Positions 1-6,302 of a DNA stretch of 16,660 nt are shown piece by piece. The DNA lies in the NCBI GenBank assembly GCA_025363575.1, contig JANYDM010000160.1, positions 1-16,660 of the forward strand, given 5' to 3'. Position 1 is the first letter of the stretch; every line of letters starts with the position of its first letter. The notes beneath the pieces were generated by a model. That model worked only from the letters and a program-made list of their open reading frames with translations. It did no database searches and had not been told where the DNA came from. A program made the position numbers and the translations under genes. The DNA is from Betaproteobacteria bacterium. GTDB lineage: Bacteria > Pseudomonadota > Gammaproteobacteria > Burkholderiales > SG8-41.

Positions 1-346
1 CAAGATGGGGCGGCATATTGCCAGCGTCATCAACGACATTGCGAAGGCGATGAACCCGCGGCATTTGAACCCCGCCGCCGCGCGCAGCGGCTCGTGGTCG
101 GTCGTGCCTTATCAGAGCACGCACAACACGGGCGGCACCATCATGGGCGCGAGCCCCGCGACGTCGGCGGTGAACAAGTACTGCCAGAGCTGGGACTGCC
201 ACAATCTCTTCGTCATGGGCGCGAGCCTGTTTCCGCATAACGCCGCGTACAACCCGACCGGCCCGGTCGGCGCGCTCGCATACCGCGCGGCCGACACGCT
301 GAAAAACGTGTACCTCAAAAATCCCGGCCCGCTGGTGTCGGCATGA
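1..346 (+). CDS. GMC-family flavoprotein oxidoreductase, C-terminal part (cut by window edge)
   Basis: The reading frame is open from the window edge to a TGA at 344-346, so only about the last 115 residues are present. They match the C-terminal GMC oxidoreductase domain. Counting from the ATG at 5, a His at residue 40 lies in the segment HNTGGTIMG, and NPTGPVGALA follows with an Asn at residue 83. Those are the places of the active-site His and Asn/His pair that act on the alcohol substrate beside FAD. Proteins of this type oxidise alcohols, sugars or sugar acids, as in the gluconate 2-dehydrogenase flavoprotein family. The FAD-binding N-terminus and any Tat signal lie outside the window. 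The stop overlaps the start of the following cytochrome c gene (ATGA), so the pair is probably translated together and the cytochrome is the likely electron acceptor. The substrate cannot be judged from this fragment. Confidence 0.88.
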   Translation, partial: KMGRHIASVINDIAKAMNPRHLNPAAARSGSWSVVPYQSTHNTGGTIMGASPATSAVNKYCQSWDCHNLFVMGASLFPHNAAYNPTGPVGALAYRAADTLKNVYLKNPGPLVSA

Positions 347-717
347 CGAACGCGGTACTGCAGTGCATGGTGCTGGGCGGAGCGCTCGCGGTGTTCGGGG
401 CGCACGCCGCCGGCGATGCGGCGCGCGGCAAGAAAGTCTTCGAAGAGTGCGCCGCGTGCCATTCGCTCGAGAAAGGCGCGCACGGGGTCGGCCCCTCGCT
501 GAAAGGCGTGTTCGAGCGCAAGGCAGGCGAGCTCGCGGATTTCCGCTTTTCCCCCGCGATGAAGCGCAGCGGGCTGGCGTGGAGCCCGCGCACGCTCGAT
601 TTTTTCCTGACCGACCCGCAGCAGGAGATCAAAGGGAATCGCATGCCGTATTCGGGCCTGGCGGACGCGAAAGACCGCGCGGACCTGATCGAATACCTGC
701 GCGAAGCAGCGAAGTAA
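343..717 (+). CDS. Class I c-type cytochrome, secreted, small
   Basis: This encodes a 124-residue protein with a hydrophobic N-terminal signal ending near AHA (residues 20-22). One haem-binding CAACH motif (Cys36, Cys39, His40) is present. Met101, in NRMPYSG, is the likely sixth haem ligand. The spacing and size fit a mitochondrial-like class I cytochrome c (c-550/c2 type). It would work in the periplasm as a one-electron carrier. The start overlaps the end of the GMC oxidoreductase gene by four bases and has no clear Shine-Dalgarno sequence, which suggests translational coupling. By analogy with known dehydrogenase and cytochrome c pairs it probably takes electrons from the flavoprotein and passes them to the respiratory chain; the partner is inferred from position only. 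It ends 7 bases before the stop of the convergent Bug gene. Confidence 0.93.
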   Translation: MTNAVLQCMVLGGALAVFGAHAAGDAARGKKVFEECAACHSLEKGAHGVGPSLKGVFERKAGELADFRFSPAMKRSGLAWSPRTLDFFLTDPQQEIKGNRMPYSGLADAKDRADLIEYLREAAK

Positions 718-724
718 CGCGGGT

Positions 725-1720
725 TCAGTTCTCCGGCTTGATGCCGGCGCTCTTGACGAGCGCGCCGAATTTCTCCACTTCGGCGCGGAAGAACGGCGCG
801 AATTCGGCGGCCGAATTGCCGCGCGGCCTGAAGCCCTGCTTTTCGATGATGCCGCGTATTTGCGCGTCGTGCAGCGCTTCTGCCAGCACCGCATTCATGC
901 GCGCGACAATCCGCGGCGGCGTTTTCACCGGCACGAACATCGCGAACCAGGCGGTGATATCGAAGCCGGGCAGGCCTGACTCATCGAGTGTCGGTATCTC
1001 CATGGCGAGCGGCGAGCGGTGCAACGAGCTGACAGCGATACCGCGCAATCTGCCGGCGCGCGCGTGCGGCAGCATGTACGGCGTGCCGCCGAACACCAGT
1101 TGCGTCTGGCCGGCGATGGTTTCCTGCACAGCCTGCGGCGTCACCTTGTATGCGACGTGCACGATGTCGGTCTTGCTCGCCTGCTTGAAGAGCTCGCCCG
1201 CCATGTGCGCGATGCTGCCGATGCCGAACGATGCGTAGTTGAGCTTGCGCGGGTTCGCTCGCGCATACGCGATCAGCTCAACCACGCTTTTGGCCGGCAC
1301 ACCGGGATTGATGCCGAGCAGCAAGTCGACGTCGGCGAGGTTGGACACCGGCGCGAAATCAGTGACGACGTCGTACTTCGGTTTGTAGAGGCTCGGGTTG
1401 ATGGCGATCGCAATTGACGTCACGAGCCACGTATAGCCGTCGGGTGCGGCGCGCGCGACCATCTCTTCGCCGATCACGCCGTTGGCGCCCGGGCGGTTGT
1501 CGATCACGATCTGCTGGCCCAGCATGTCGGACATCTTCGGCGACAACGTGCGCATCAGTATGTCGCTCGAGCCGCCGGCGGCCATCGGGATCAGCAGGCG
1601 CAGCGGACGATCGGGGTAGCGGTCCTGCGCAAATGCGGAAGGCACGGCGATGATGGTTGCGACCGACAAGAGAGTACTGGCAAACACGTCGACACCAATG
1701 CCTGCAAAATCGTTACGCAT
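725..1720 (-). CDS. TctC/Bug-family tripartite tricarboxylate transporter substrate-binding protein (copy 1)
   Basis: This encodes a 331-residue periplasmic binding protein of the Bug/TctC family. A signal peptide with a hydrophobic stretch around residues 14-28 probably ends at AFA (29-31). The mature part starts with the family pattern YPDRPLRLLIP. It continues with GGSSD (Asp53), then IDNRPGANG around 73-81 and PDGYT at 93-97, all hallmarks of the two-lobed fold. The usual length is about 320-330, so it is complete. An upstream extension to 1804 is open, but ATG 1720 is chosen because GGGGAGAG lies 6 bases before it. It stands alone on the minus strand, divergent from the amidohydrolase gene and convergent with the cytochrome c gene. 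No TctA or TctB membrane gene is nearby. Known Bug ligands are small carboxylates and some amides or vitamins; the ligand here is unknown. Confidence 0.93.
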   Translation of the reverse strand: MRNDFAGIGVDVFASTLLSVATIIAVPSAFAQDRYPDRPLRLLIPMAAGGSSDILMRTLSPKMSDMLGQQIVIDNRPGANGVIGEEMVARAAPDGYTWLVTSIAIAINPSLYKPKYDVVTDFAPVSNLADVDLLLGINPGVPAKSVVELIAYARANPRKLNYASFGIGSIAHMAGELFKQASKTDIVHVAYKVTPQAVQETIAGQTQLVFGGTPYMLPHARAGRLRGIAVSSLHRSPLAMEIPTLDESGLPGFDITAWFAMFVPVKTPPRIVARMNAVLAEALHDAQIRGIIEKQGFRPRGNSAAEFAPFFRAEVEKFGALVKSAGIKPEN

Positions 1721-1836
1721 GCAGCGCTCTCCCCAATGATGACGCCGGAGCACAATAGCAAGCGGCGCTTGTCGGCGCAACCGCGCGCGCATACACTCCC
1801 GCACTTCAAGAAAATCCCGTGAGGAGTGCAGTGTTC
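1721..1836. promoter_or_regulatory. Divergent promoter region between Bug copy 1 and the amidohydrolase
   Basis: This 116-base gap separates two divergent starts. On the plus strand TTGTCG (1769-1774) and TACACT (1792-1797) are 17 bases apart, each matching 4 of 6 consensus positions for a sigma-70 promoter, with a leader of about 30 bases to the ATG. On the minus strand, GCGCAA at 1775-1780 and ACAATA at 1752-1757 read as TTGCGC and TATTGT, also 17 bases apart. The two possible promoters overlap at their -35 ends. This is pattern matching by eye in GC-rich DNA, so it is a suggestion only. Confidence 0.35.
1821..1826 (+). promoter_or_regulatory. Ribosome binding site GAGGAG for the amidohydrolase
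   Basis: GAGGAG lies 10 bases before ATG 1837 and 4 bases before an in-frame GTG at 1831. A further in-frame GTG at 1819 lies upstream of the site and so is unlikely. The site favours 1837 (or, less likely, 1831) as the start. Confidence 0.6.
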
Positions 1837-2664
1837 ATGACCAGCAACGACCGCGCCGTCGACGCGCACGCGCATGTTTTCGGCGGCCCCGAATTTCCGT
1901 TCTCGCCCCACACGCTTTATCAGCCGCATCCGAGCCAGATGGGCACCCCGGAGAAATTTCTCGCGGTGCTCGCCGCGCATGGCAGAACGCATGGCCTGCT
2001 GGTCGGCGCAGGCCCCTATGAGTACGACAATCGCGTGATGCTGAAGGCAATCGCCGAGTCTGATGGCCGCTTCAAGGGCGTCGGCGTCGTCAAGGCGACC
2101 GCGGGCGAGGCAGAGCTTGCGAAACTGAAAGAGCAGGGCGTTGTCGGCATACGCATGAACCTGATGGGTCACGGGTTGCGTCCGCTGATCGAGGAGGGTG
2201 CTGACCGCCTGCTGCAGCATCTGAAAGCGCTTAACATGTACTTGCAGCTGCACTTTCAGAAAGACGAGCTCGTCGAAGCCGCGCCGATACTGATCAAGTC
2301 TGGCGTGAAAGTGATGATCGATCACTTCGGCCGCCCGGACATCAAGGCGGGCGTCACGAGCAAGGGCTATCAGACCGTCCTCGAGTTCGGCAAGAACGGT
2401 CTGGGCGTGATTAAAATTTCCGGCCCGTTCCGCTCGTCGGTGCAGGGCTATCCGTACACCGACACTGATCCATTCGTCGCCGCGGCGATCGACGCTTATA
2501 CGCTCGACCGCTGCGTGTGGGGTTCCGACTGGCCGTTCGTGCGCATGGACGAGCGCATGGACTACGGCCCGCCGGCGACCTGCCTGACGCGCTGGGTGCC
2601 CGATGAAGCGGATCGGCGGAAAATTTTGTGGGAAACGCCTGCACGGTTGTTCGGTTTCAAATAA
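1837..2664 (+). CDS. Amidohydrolase-superfamily TIM-barrel hydrolase (COG3618 / 2-pyrone-4,6-dicarboxylate lactonase-like)
   Basis: This encodes a 275-residue protein of the amidohydrolase_2 type. The sequence shows the first-strand HxH motif (DAHAHVF, His11 and His13), a His at 139 in LQLHF, IDHFGRPD at 161-168, and GSDWPF at 229-234 with the catalytic-type Asp231. GIRMNL at 104-109 matches the substrate-binding Arg strand of this subfamily. The family includes LigI, which opens 2-pyrone-4,6-dicarboxylate, and COG3618 sugar lactonases. Ring opening of a lactone of a carboxylic acid is therefore the likely reaction, in the cytoplasm, as no signal is seen. The gene converges on the enolase-superfamily gene with 15 bases between the stops. 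Lactonase and enolase-superfamily dehydratase genes occur together in sugar-acid pathways such as L-fucose oxidation, so a shared pathway is plausible. The exact lactone is unknown. Confidence 0.88.
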   Translation: MTSNDRAVDAHAHVFGGPEFPFSPHTLYQPHPSQMGTPEKFLAVLAAHGRTHGLLVGAGPYEYDNRVMLKAIAESDGRFKGVGVVKATAGEAELAKLKEQGVVGIRMNLMGHGLRPLIEEGADRLLQHLKALNMYLQLHFQKDELVEAAPILIKSGVKVMIDHFGRPDIKAGVTSKGYQTVLEFGKNGLGVIKISGPFRSSVQGYPYTDTDPFVAAAIDAYTLDRCVWGSDWPFVRMDERMDYGPPATCLTRWVPDEADRRKILWETPARLFGFK

Positions 2665-2679
2665 CCGCACTGCGGCGCG

Positions 2680-3789
2680 TTACGCAGCGACGCCGTACTT
2701 CTTGATGATGTCCTGATTGAATTTCAAGCCAAGGCCCGGCTTGTCGGGCACGACCAGATCGCCTTTTTCCATCCGTGGAATTTCTTCCCATAGCGGAATC
2801 GACCATGCGATGTATTCGACGGTGAGGCCATTGGGGATGCCGGCGATGAGGTGCACGTGCAGTTCAGGCAGCACGTGGCTGACGACCGGTACATTAAACG
2901 CCTCGCACATGCCGGCGATTTTCAGCCACGGCGTGATGCCGCCCGCGCGCATGAGGTCGATCATTGCGATGTCGACGGAGCGCGCTTCGAGCATATGGCG
3001 GAAGGGCACGGTGCCGTAGCCGTATTCGCCGCCGGCCACCGGCGTGGCGAGCGCGTCCGCGACGCGCGCGAGCCCGGCATAGTCGTCGTGCGCGGTGACG
3101 TCCTCGATCCAGTAGAGGTGGACATCCTCGATGCGCCGGCCGATGTCGATCGCCTGGTGCACGCTCCAGTTCTGGTTGATGTCGCACATCAGGTCGATAT
3201 CCGGCCCGATAGACTCGCGGATCAGGCGCGCGCGTTCGACTTCACGCAACGGATTCGTATTGCCCGGAATCGCCAGCTGCATTTTCATCTGGCGGAAACC
3301 TTTTTCGACCAGCTTGGGCGCTGCTTTCACGCAATGCTCGTTGGTATAGCCGCGCATGAGCGCGCCGCTCGCATAGGTGACGACGCGGTCGCGATGCCCG
3401 CCGACCAGTTTTGCCAGCGACAGATTCGTCGCCTTGCCCTTGATGTCCCACAGCGCGATATCGATGGCCGCGATCGCATGAGCGAATACGCCGCCCGGGC
3501 CGAGATTGCCGCTTAGCGCGCGCAGCCTGCCGATCACGGATTCAATGCGCAGCGGGTCCATGCCGATGACGAGCGCGGCGAGCTGCCCGACCATGCTCGT
3601 TAGCGATGCGATCACCGGCCCGCCGTAAAAGCCGCCGTAGTACGTGAGGCCGATTCCCTCGATGCCGTCGTCGGTGCCGAGCGTGAGCGTCACGATGTCG
3701 CGTGATGCGCCGTGCGCGACAGGGCCGCCGGCGAGCGGCTCGACGGCGGGCAGGCGTACAGTCAGGACATTGGCGTGGGTGATCTTCAT
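2680..3789 (-). CDS. Enolase-superfamily protein, mandelate racemase / acid-sugar dehydratase-like
   Basis: This encodes 369 residues, a normal length for the mandelate racemase/muconate lactonizing family. The N-terminal capping domain is followed by the barrel. The metal ligands are Asp203 (CDINQNW), Glu229 (WIEDV) and Glu255 (GGEYG). Asp278 (IDLMRAGG) and His305 (SHVLPE) form the general-base dyad, and Glu325 fits the electrophile position. At the second barrel strand the usual Lys-x-Lys reads Lys169-Met-Gln171, so the second Lys appears to be missing. Such proteins remove the alpha proton of a carboxylate, then dehydrate or racemise it; loss of the second Lys favours dehydration or another His-based reaction over racemisation. 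ATG 3789 is chosen over an open extension to 3954 because AAGAGGA lies just upstream. The gene converges with the lactonase-like gene. The substrate is unknown. Confidence 0.9.
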   Translation of the reverse strand: MKITHANVLTVRLPAVEPLAGGPVAHGASRDIVTLTLGTDDGIEGIGLTYYGGFYGGPVIASLTSMVGQLAALVIGMDPLRIESVIGRLRALSGNLGPGGVFAHAIAAIDIALWDIKGKATNLSLAKLVGGHRDRVVTYASGALMRGYTNEHCVKAAPKLVEKGFRQMKMQLAIPGNTNPLREVERARLIRESIGPDIDLMCDINQNWSVHQAIDIGRRIEDVHLYWIEDVTAHDDYAGLARVADALATPVAGGEYGYGTVPFRHMLEARSVDIAMIDLMRAGGITPWLKIAGMCEAFNVPVVSHVLPELHVHLIAGIPNGLTVEYIAWSIPLWEEIPRMEKGDLVVPDKPGLGLKFNQDIIKKYGVAA

Positions 3790-3947
3790 TGCATCCTCTT
3801 GGATTGAATGTGAAATGAGATGGAGCGGGATTGCCTGGGACTGATTGCGGGCGCACACTAGTGCCGTGATATCGAGTCGCGCGGCAGCCAGCACCGCGCA
3901 ATTAAATTTTATTATTGTTGCGGCGATTATCGAAAGCGCATCCAGCC
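3790..3947. promoter_or_regulatory. Divergent intergenic region with an AT-rich core
   Basis: This 158-base gap lies between the divergent enolase-superfamily gene and the small DUF4124-like gene. Its right third (about 3899-3932) is strikingly AT-rich against the GC-rich surroundings. On the minus strand ATTTTA at 3906-3911 reads as TAAAAT, a good -10 match, but the matching -35 is weak. The region probably holds promoters for both genes; exact sites are not resolved. An ACTAGT palindrome lies near 3857-3862. Confidence 0.35.
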
Positions 3948-4298
3948 GTGTCAATCAAAACCATCGCCTTGATCGCCGGAGCAGTTATTCTCGCCGCCGC
4001 CGGCTGGTATTTTCGCGATTCGGGACCCGTGCGCGAGGCCGGAGACAGCGTGGCGGGATTCGCGACCAGCATTTTGCCCGACAACAGTTATACGGTCGCC
4101 AAAAACGACGCCGTAAAATCGAGCGAGCCGGGCGCTCCGCATTCGTTGCGCAAATGCGTCTCGGACACGCGCACGGTGTACACCGATGAGAAATGCCCGG
4201 CCGGCAGCCGCGAAGCCCCGATCAGCGAGGGCAACGTGACGGTCGTCCCGGGGCCGCGGCCGAGCGCGCCTGCGAAAGGCGAAGAAAAAGCGAAGTAA
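3948..4298 (+). CDS. Small membrane-anchored or secreted protein with DUF4124-like Cys motif
   Basis: This encodes about 116 residues from GTG 3948. A TTG at 3915 is open in the same frame but has no ribosome binding site. An N-terminal hydrophobic segment (residues 4-20, rich in Ala and Ile) looks like a signal anchor. A central linker leads to LRKCVSDTRTVYTDEKCPAG around residues 68-87, with Cys70 and Cys83 probably forming a disulphide. This resembles the DUF4124 pattern, a short beta motif common in proteobacterial envelope proteins of unknown role. The C-terminus is Pro/Lys-rich and low in complexity. The product should sit in the inner membrane facing the periplasm. It lies alone on the plus strand between two minus-strand enzymes and shows no clear link to their pathway. 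The function is unknown and the start is uncertain. Confidence 0.7.
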   Translation: MSIKTIALIAGAVILAAAGWYFRDSGPVREAGDSVAGFATSILPDNSYTVAKNDAVKSSEPGAPHSLRKCVSDTRTVYTDEKCPAGSREAPISEGNVTVVPGPRPSAPAKGEEKAK

Positions 4299-4331
4299 TG
4301 CGTTTGCGCGCGGCTCCCCCGATCGGGGCGA

Positions 4332-5102
4332 TCAGAACATCATCTGTCCGCCGTTGACCTGTATCGTCTGTCCAGTGAGGAACCCCGCACCCGGGCCGGC
4401 GAGAAAACGCACAGTGCTCGCGATTTCTTCCGCTTCGCCGTAACGGCCGAGCGGAATATTGGCCGGTGCGGGCCGCGGCTCGCGTCCGGGAGCGCGCGTG
4501 GTATTCATGGTGCCGGGCGCTATGCAGTTCGCGCGGATGTTGCGGCCGCCGAATTCGCGCGCGATGCCGCGGGTGAAGCCGATAAGACCGTGCTTGGCAA
4601 CCGAGCCGTTGATTCTTTGTGCGGCGCCTGACAGCGACTGCATCCCGCCCAGCGTTATGATGGCGCCGCCGCCGTTCTTCAGCATCGACGGAATGCAAGC
4701 TTGTGCGCAATAGAACGCGCCGTCGAGCGTGATGCCGAGGGGCAGCCGCCATTCATCGTAGGTCAGATCGAGAAAAGGTTTCTCGCTGCGCACCGATGCA
4801 TTGAGCACGAGGACATCGATGCGGCCGAAGCGCTTGAGTATCGCGTCGGTCATGCCTTTCACGTCGTCGGCGCTGGCTATGTCGGCGACGTAGACTTCCG
4901 CCTGGCCGCCGGCCGCACGAATTTCCTGCGCGACTTTTTCCGCATCGTCTTTCGAGCTGCGCGTGTTGATCGCAACGGCGGCGCCGCCCGCGGCGAGCGC
5001 CAGCGCGGTGGCACGGCCGATATTTTTCGCGGCGCCCGTGACGAGCGCGACCTTGCCTGCGAGTTCAGTTCCGGGCGCGTAAGCGCCGACTGTCGTTGTC
5101 AT
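4332..5102 (-). CDS. SDR-fold protein with a degenerate catalytic tetrad
   Basis: This encodes 256 residues with a clear short-chain dehydrogenase fold. The nucleotide loop is TGAAKNIG (22-29), and Arg48 after the second strand suggests NADP(H). DVLVLNAS (96-103) is the strand-4 motif, APGTMNT (195-201) follows, and the C-terminus is GQTIQVNGGQMMF. The usual Asn-Ser-Tyr-Lys tetrad is mostly lost. By position the Asn is Thr125, the Ser is Gly152 or Gly153, and the Tyr of YxxxK is Gly166; only Lys170 remains. The codons around 4570-4600 read cleanly, so this is not a frameshift. The protein may bind cofactor without classical oxidoreductase chemistry, or use another acid. ATG 5102 is chosen because GGAGA lies 8 bases upstream. 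The gene is convergent with the DUF4124-like gene and divergent from Bug copy 2. By family it would be named an oxidoreductase, but activity is doubtful. Confidence 0.85.
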   Translation of the reverse strand: MTTTVGAYAPGTELAGKVALVTGAAKNIGRATALALAAGGAAVAINTRSSKDDAEKVAQEIRAAGGQAEVYVADIASADDVKGMTDAILKRFGRIDVLVLNASVRSEKPFLDLTYDEWRLPLGITLDGAFYCAQACIPSMLKNGGGAIITLGGMQSLSGAAQRINGSVAKHGLIGFTRGIAREFGGRNIRANCIAPGTMNTTRAPGREPRPAPANIPLGRYGEAEEIASTVRFLAGPGAGFLTGQTIQVNGGQMMF

Positions 5103-5230
5103 GCTCAGAGTCTCCGTGGATTGTGATGCGATGGTTTTCGTAGGATAGCCGATAGTCGCGGCGGGCGTGAACGGCGCCGGCATTTTTTGAGTTACCATGC
5201 GGAAAAACAAAATCTGCCGGAGAACCTTAG
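5103..5230. promoter_or_regulatory. Divergent intergenic region between the SDR-like gene and Bug copy 2
   Basis: On the minus strand CGTGAA at 5166-5171 and AGGATA at 5142-5147 read as TTCACG and TATCCT, 18 bases apart, a weak sigma-70-like pair about 40 bases before the SDR start. On the plus strand a T-rich stretch with TTGAGT (5187-5192) precedes an A-rich stretch, but the spacing to any -10 is poor. The region must carry the start signals of at least one gene; exact sites are not resolved. Confidence 0.3.
5219..5224 (+). promoter_or_regulatory. Ribosome binding site GGAGAA that selects a TTG start
   Basis: GGAGAA lies 6 bases before the TTG at 5231. The nearby ATG at 5197 is out of frame with the binding protein, and the first in-frame ATG is far inside the mature region. 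The site therefore supports TTG as the real start. Confidence 0.7.
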
Positions 5231-6214
5231 TTGAGAAAAGAATTGCGCGGCGCAATCGCGCTGCTCGCAGCAGCATTGTCGCCATCGTTCGCGCCGTCGT
5301 TCGTATTGGCCGAGGCTTATCCCGACAAACCCATCCGCGTGATCGTGCCGGTGCCCGCGGGCGGGACTCCCGATGTCGTCGCGCGCATGGTCGCGCCCGG
5401 TCAGTCGAACCTGCTCGGACAGCAGCTCGTAATCGACAATCGCGGCGGCGCCGGCGGTCTTATCGGCGGCGAGATGGCGGCCAAGGCGGTGCCTGACGGC
5501 TACACCCTGTTTTTCAGCAGCCCCGGCGCGCTGACGATACTGCCGCACCTGCAGAAGCACGTTAATTACGACACGCTGCGCGATTTCTCGCCGGTAAGCC
5601 TCGTGGCGATCGGGCCTTTCCTGCTGATCACGCATCCGTCGGTGCCCGCGAAGACGGTGAAGGAGTTGCTGGCTCTCGCGAAAGCTGAGCCGGGCAAACT
5701 CAACTATGCATCCGCCGGCAACGGGGCCGCGAACCATCTGGCGATGGAGTTATTCAAGAGCATGGCCGGAATCAATATCACGCACGTGCCGTATAAAGGC
5801 GCGCCGCAGGCCGTCACTGACCTGATTGGCGGCAGCGTGAACCTGATGTTCAATTCGATCCCGCCCGTGCTGCAGCACATCAAGTCCGGGCGCTTGCGCC
5901 TGCTCGGCGTATCGACGGCAAAACGCTCGCCTCAACTGCCCGATGTTCCGACTGTCAGCGAGGCAGGCGTGCCGGGCTACGAATCCATCACCTGGTTCGG
6001 CCTGCTGGCGCCCGCGAGAACACCGCCGGCGATTCAGCTCCGGCTGCAACGTGAAATCATCAAAGTAGTGCGCGCACCGGAAATGAAAGCGCAACTGGAA
6101 GTGCAGGGCTACGACGCCGTCGGCGGCAGCCCGGCGGAATTCGCGGCCTTTATCCGCGCTGAATCGGAAAAATATGCCAAAGTCGTCAAACTTTCCGGCG
6201 CCAAAGTGGATTAA
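5231..6214 (+). CDS. TctC/Bug-family substrate-binding protein (copy 2), TTG start
   Basis: This encodes 327 residues and a complete Bug protein. The signal peptide (residues 1-28, with KELR followed by a hydrophobic core) probably ends at VLA. The mature protein begins near EAYPDKPIRVIVP. Asp48 lies in GGTPD, then come VIDNRGGAGG at 67-76 and PDGYT at 88-92. The second lobe contains the family pattern HVPYKGAPQAV. The C-terminus ends with the common form KVVKLSGAKVD. The TTG start is supported by GGAGAA six bases upstream. It is probably the first gene of a plus-strand run that continues with the hydroxyacid dehydrogenase, although a repeat element of about 80 bases lies between them. The ligand is unknown; a carboxylate or related small acid is usual for the family. 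Confidence 0.93.
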   Translation: MRKELRGAIALLAAALSPSFAPSFVLAEAYPDKPIRVIVPVPAGGTPDVVARMVAPGQSNLLGQQLVIDNRGGAGGLIGGEMAAKAVPDGYTLFFSSPGALTILPHLQKHVNYDTLRDFSPVSLVAIGPFLLITHPSVPAKTVKELLALAKAEPGKLNYASAGNGAANHLAMELFKSMAGINITHVPYKGAPQAVTDLIGGSVNLMFNSIPPVLQHIKSGRLRLLGVSTAKRSPQLPDVPTVSEAGVPGYESITWFGLLAPARTPPAIQLRLQREIIKVVRAPEMKAQLEVQGYDAVGGSPAEFAAFIRAESEKYAKVVKLSGAKVD

Positions 6215-6236
6215 CACTCTGTGATCACGCAATTCA

Positions 6237-6302
6237 GTGATTGGGTAATTAAGTAACTCCATCACCCAATCACCCAATCACCCAATCACCAATCACTTAA
6301 TT
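6237..6302 (+). repeat. Low-complexity repeat element, left copy (octamer ATCACCCA)
   Basis: The element begins with GTGATTGGGTAATTAAGT (6237-6254). It continues with three perfect copies of the octamer ATCACCCA (6261-6284) and two degenerate ones (6285-6299), then runs straight into the ATG at 6303. GTGATTGGGT can pair with any of three ACCCAATCAC sites (6264-6273, 6272-6281, 6280-6289), giving alternative 10-bp hairpins. A GTGATCAC palindrome lies just before, at 6221-6228. The first 18 bases recur with one change at 7280-7297. Confidence 0.9.

Noticed and set aside
1591..2670. Open minus-strand frame covering the lactonase-like gene
   Set aside because: The plus-strand frame has HxH, DHFGRPD and GSDWPF motifs; the minus-strand product has none.
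4317..4328. CCCCGATCGGGG palindrome between the DUF4124-like and SDR-like genes as a terminator
   Set aside because: It is a short palindrome without a loop of normal size or a T-run on either side.
5197..5199. ATG upstream of Bug copy 2 as its start
   Set aside because: It is out of frame with the binding protein; TTG 5231 has a well-placed GGAGAA.
6261..6299. ATCACCCA array considered as a CRISPR array
   Set aside because: Units are 8 bases with no spacers and no cas genes are nearby, so it is a simple tandem repeat.
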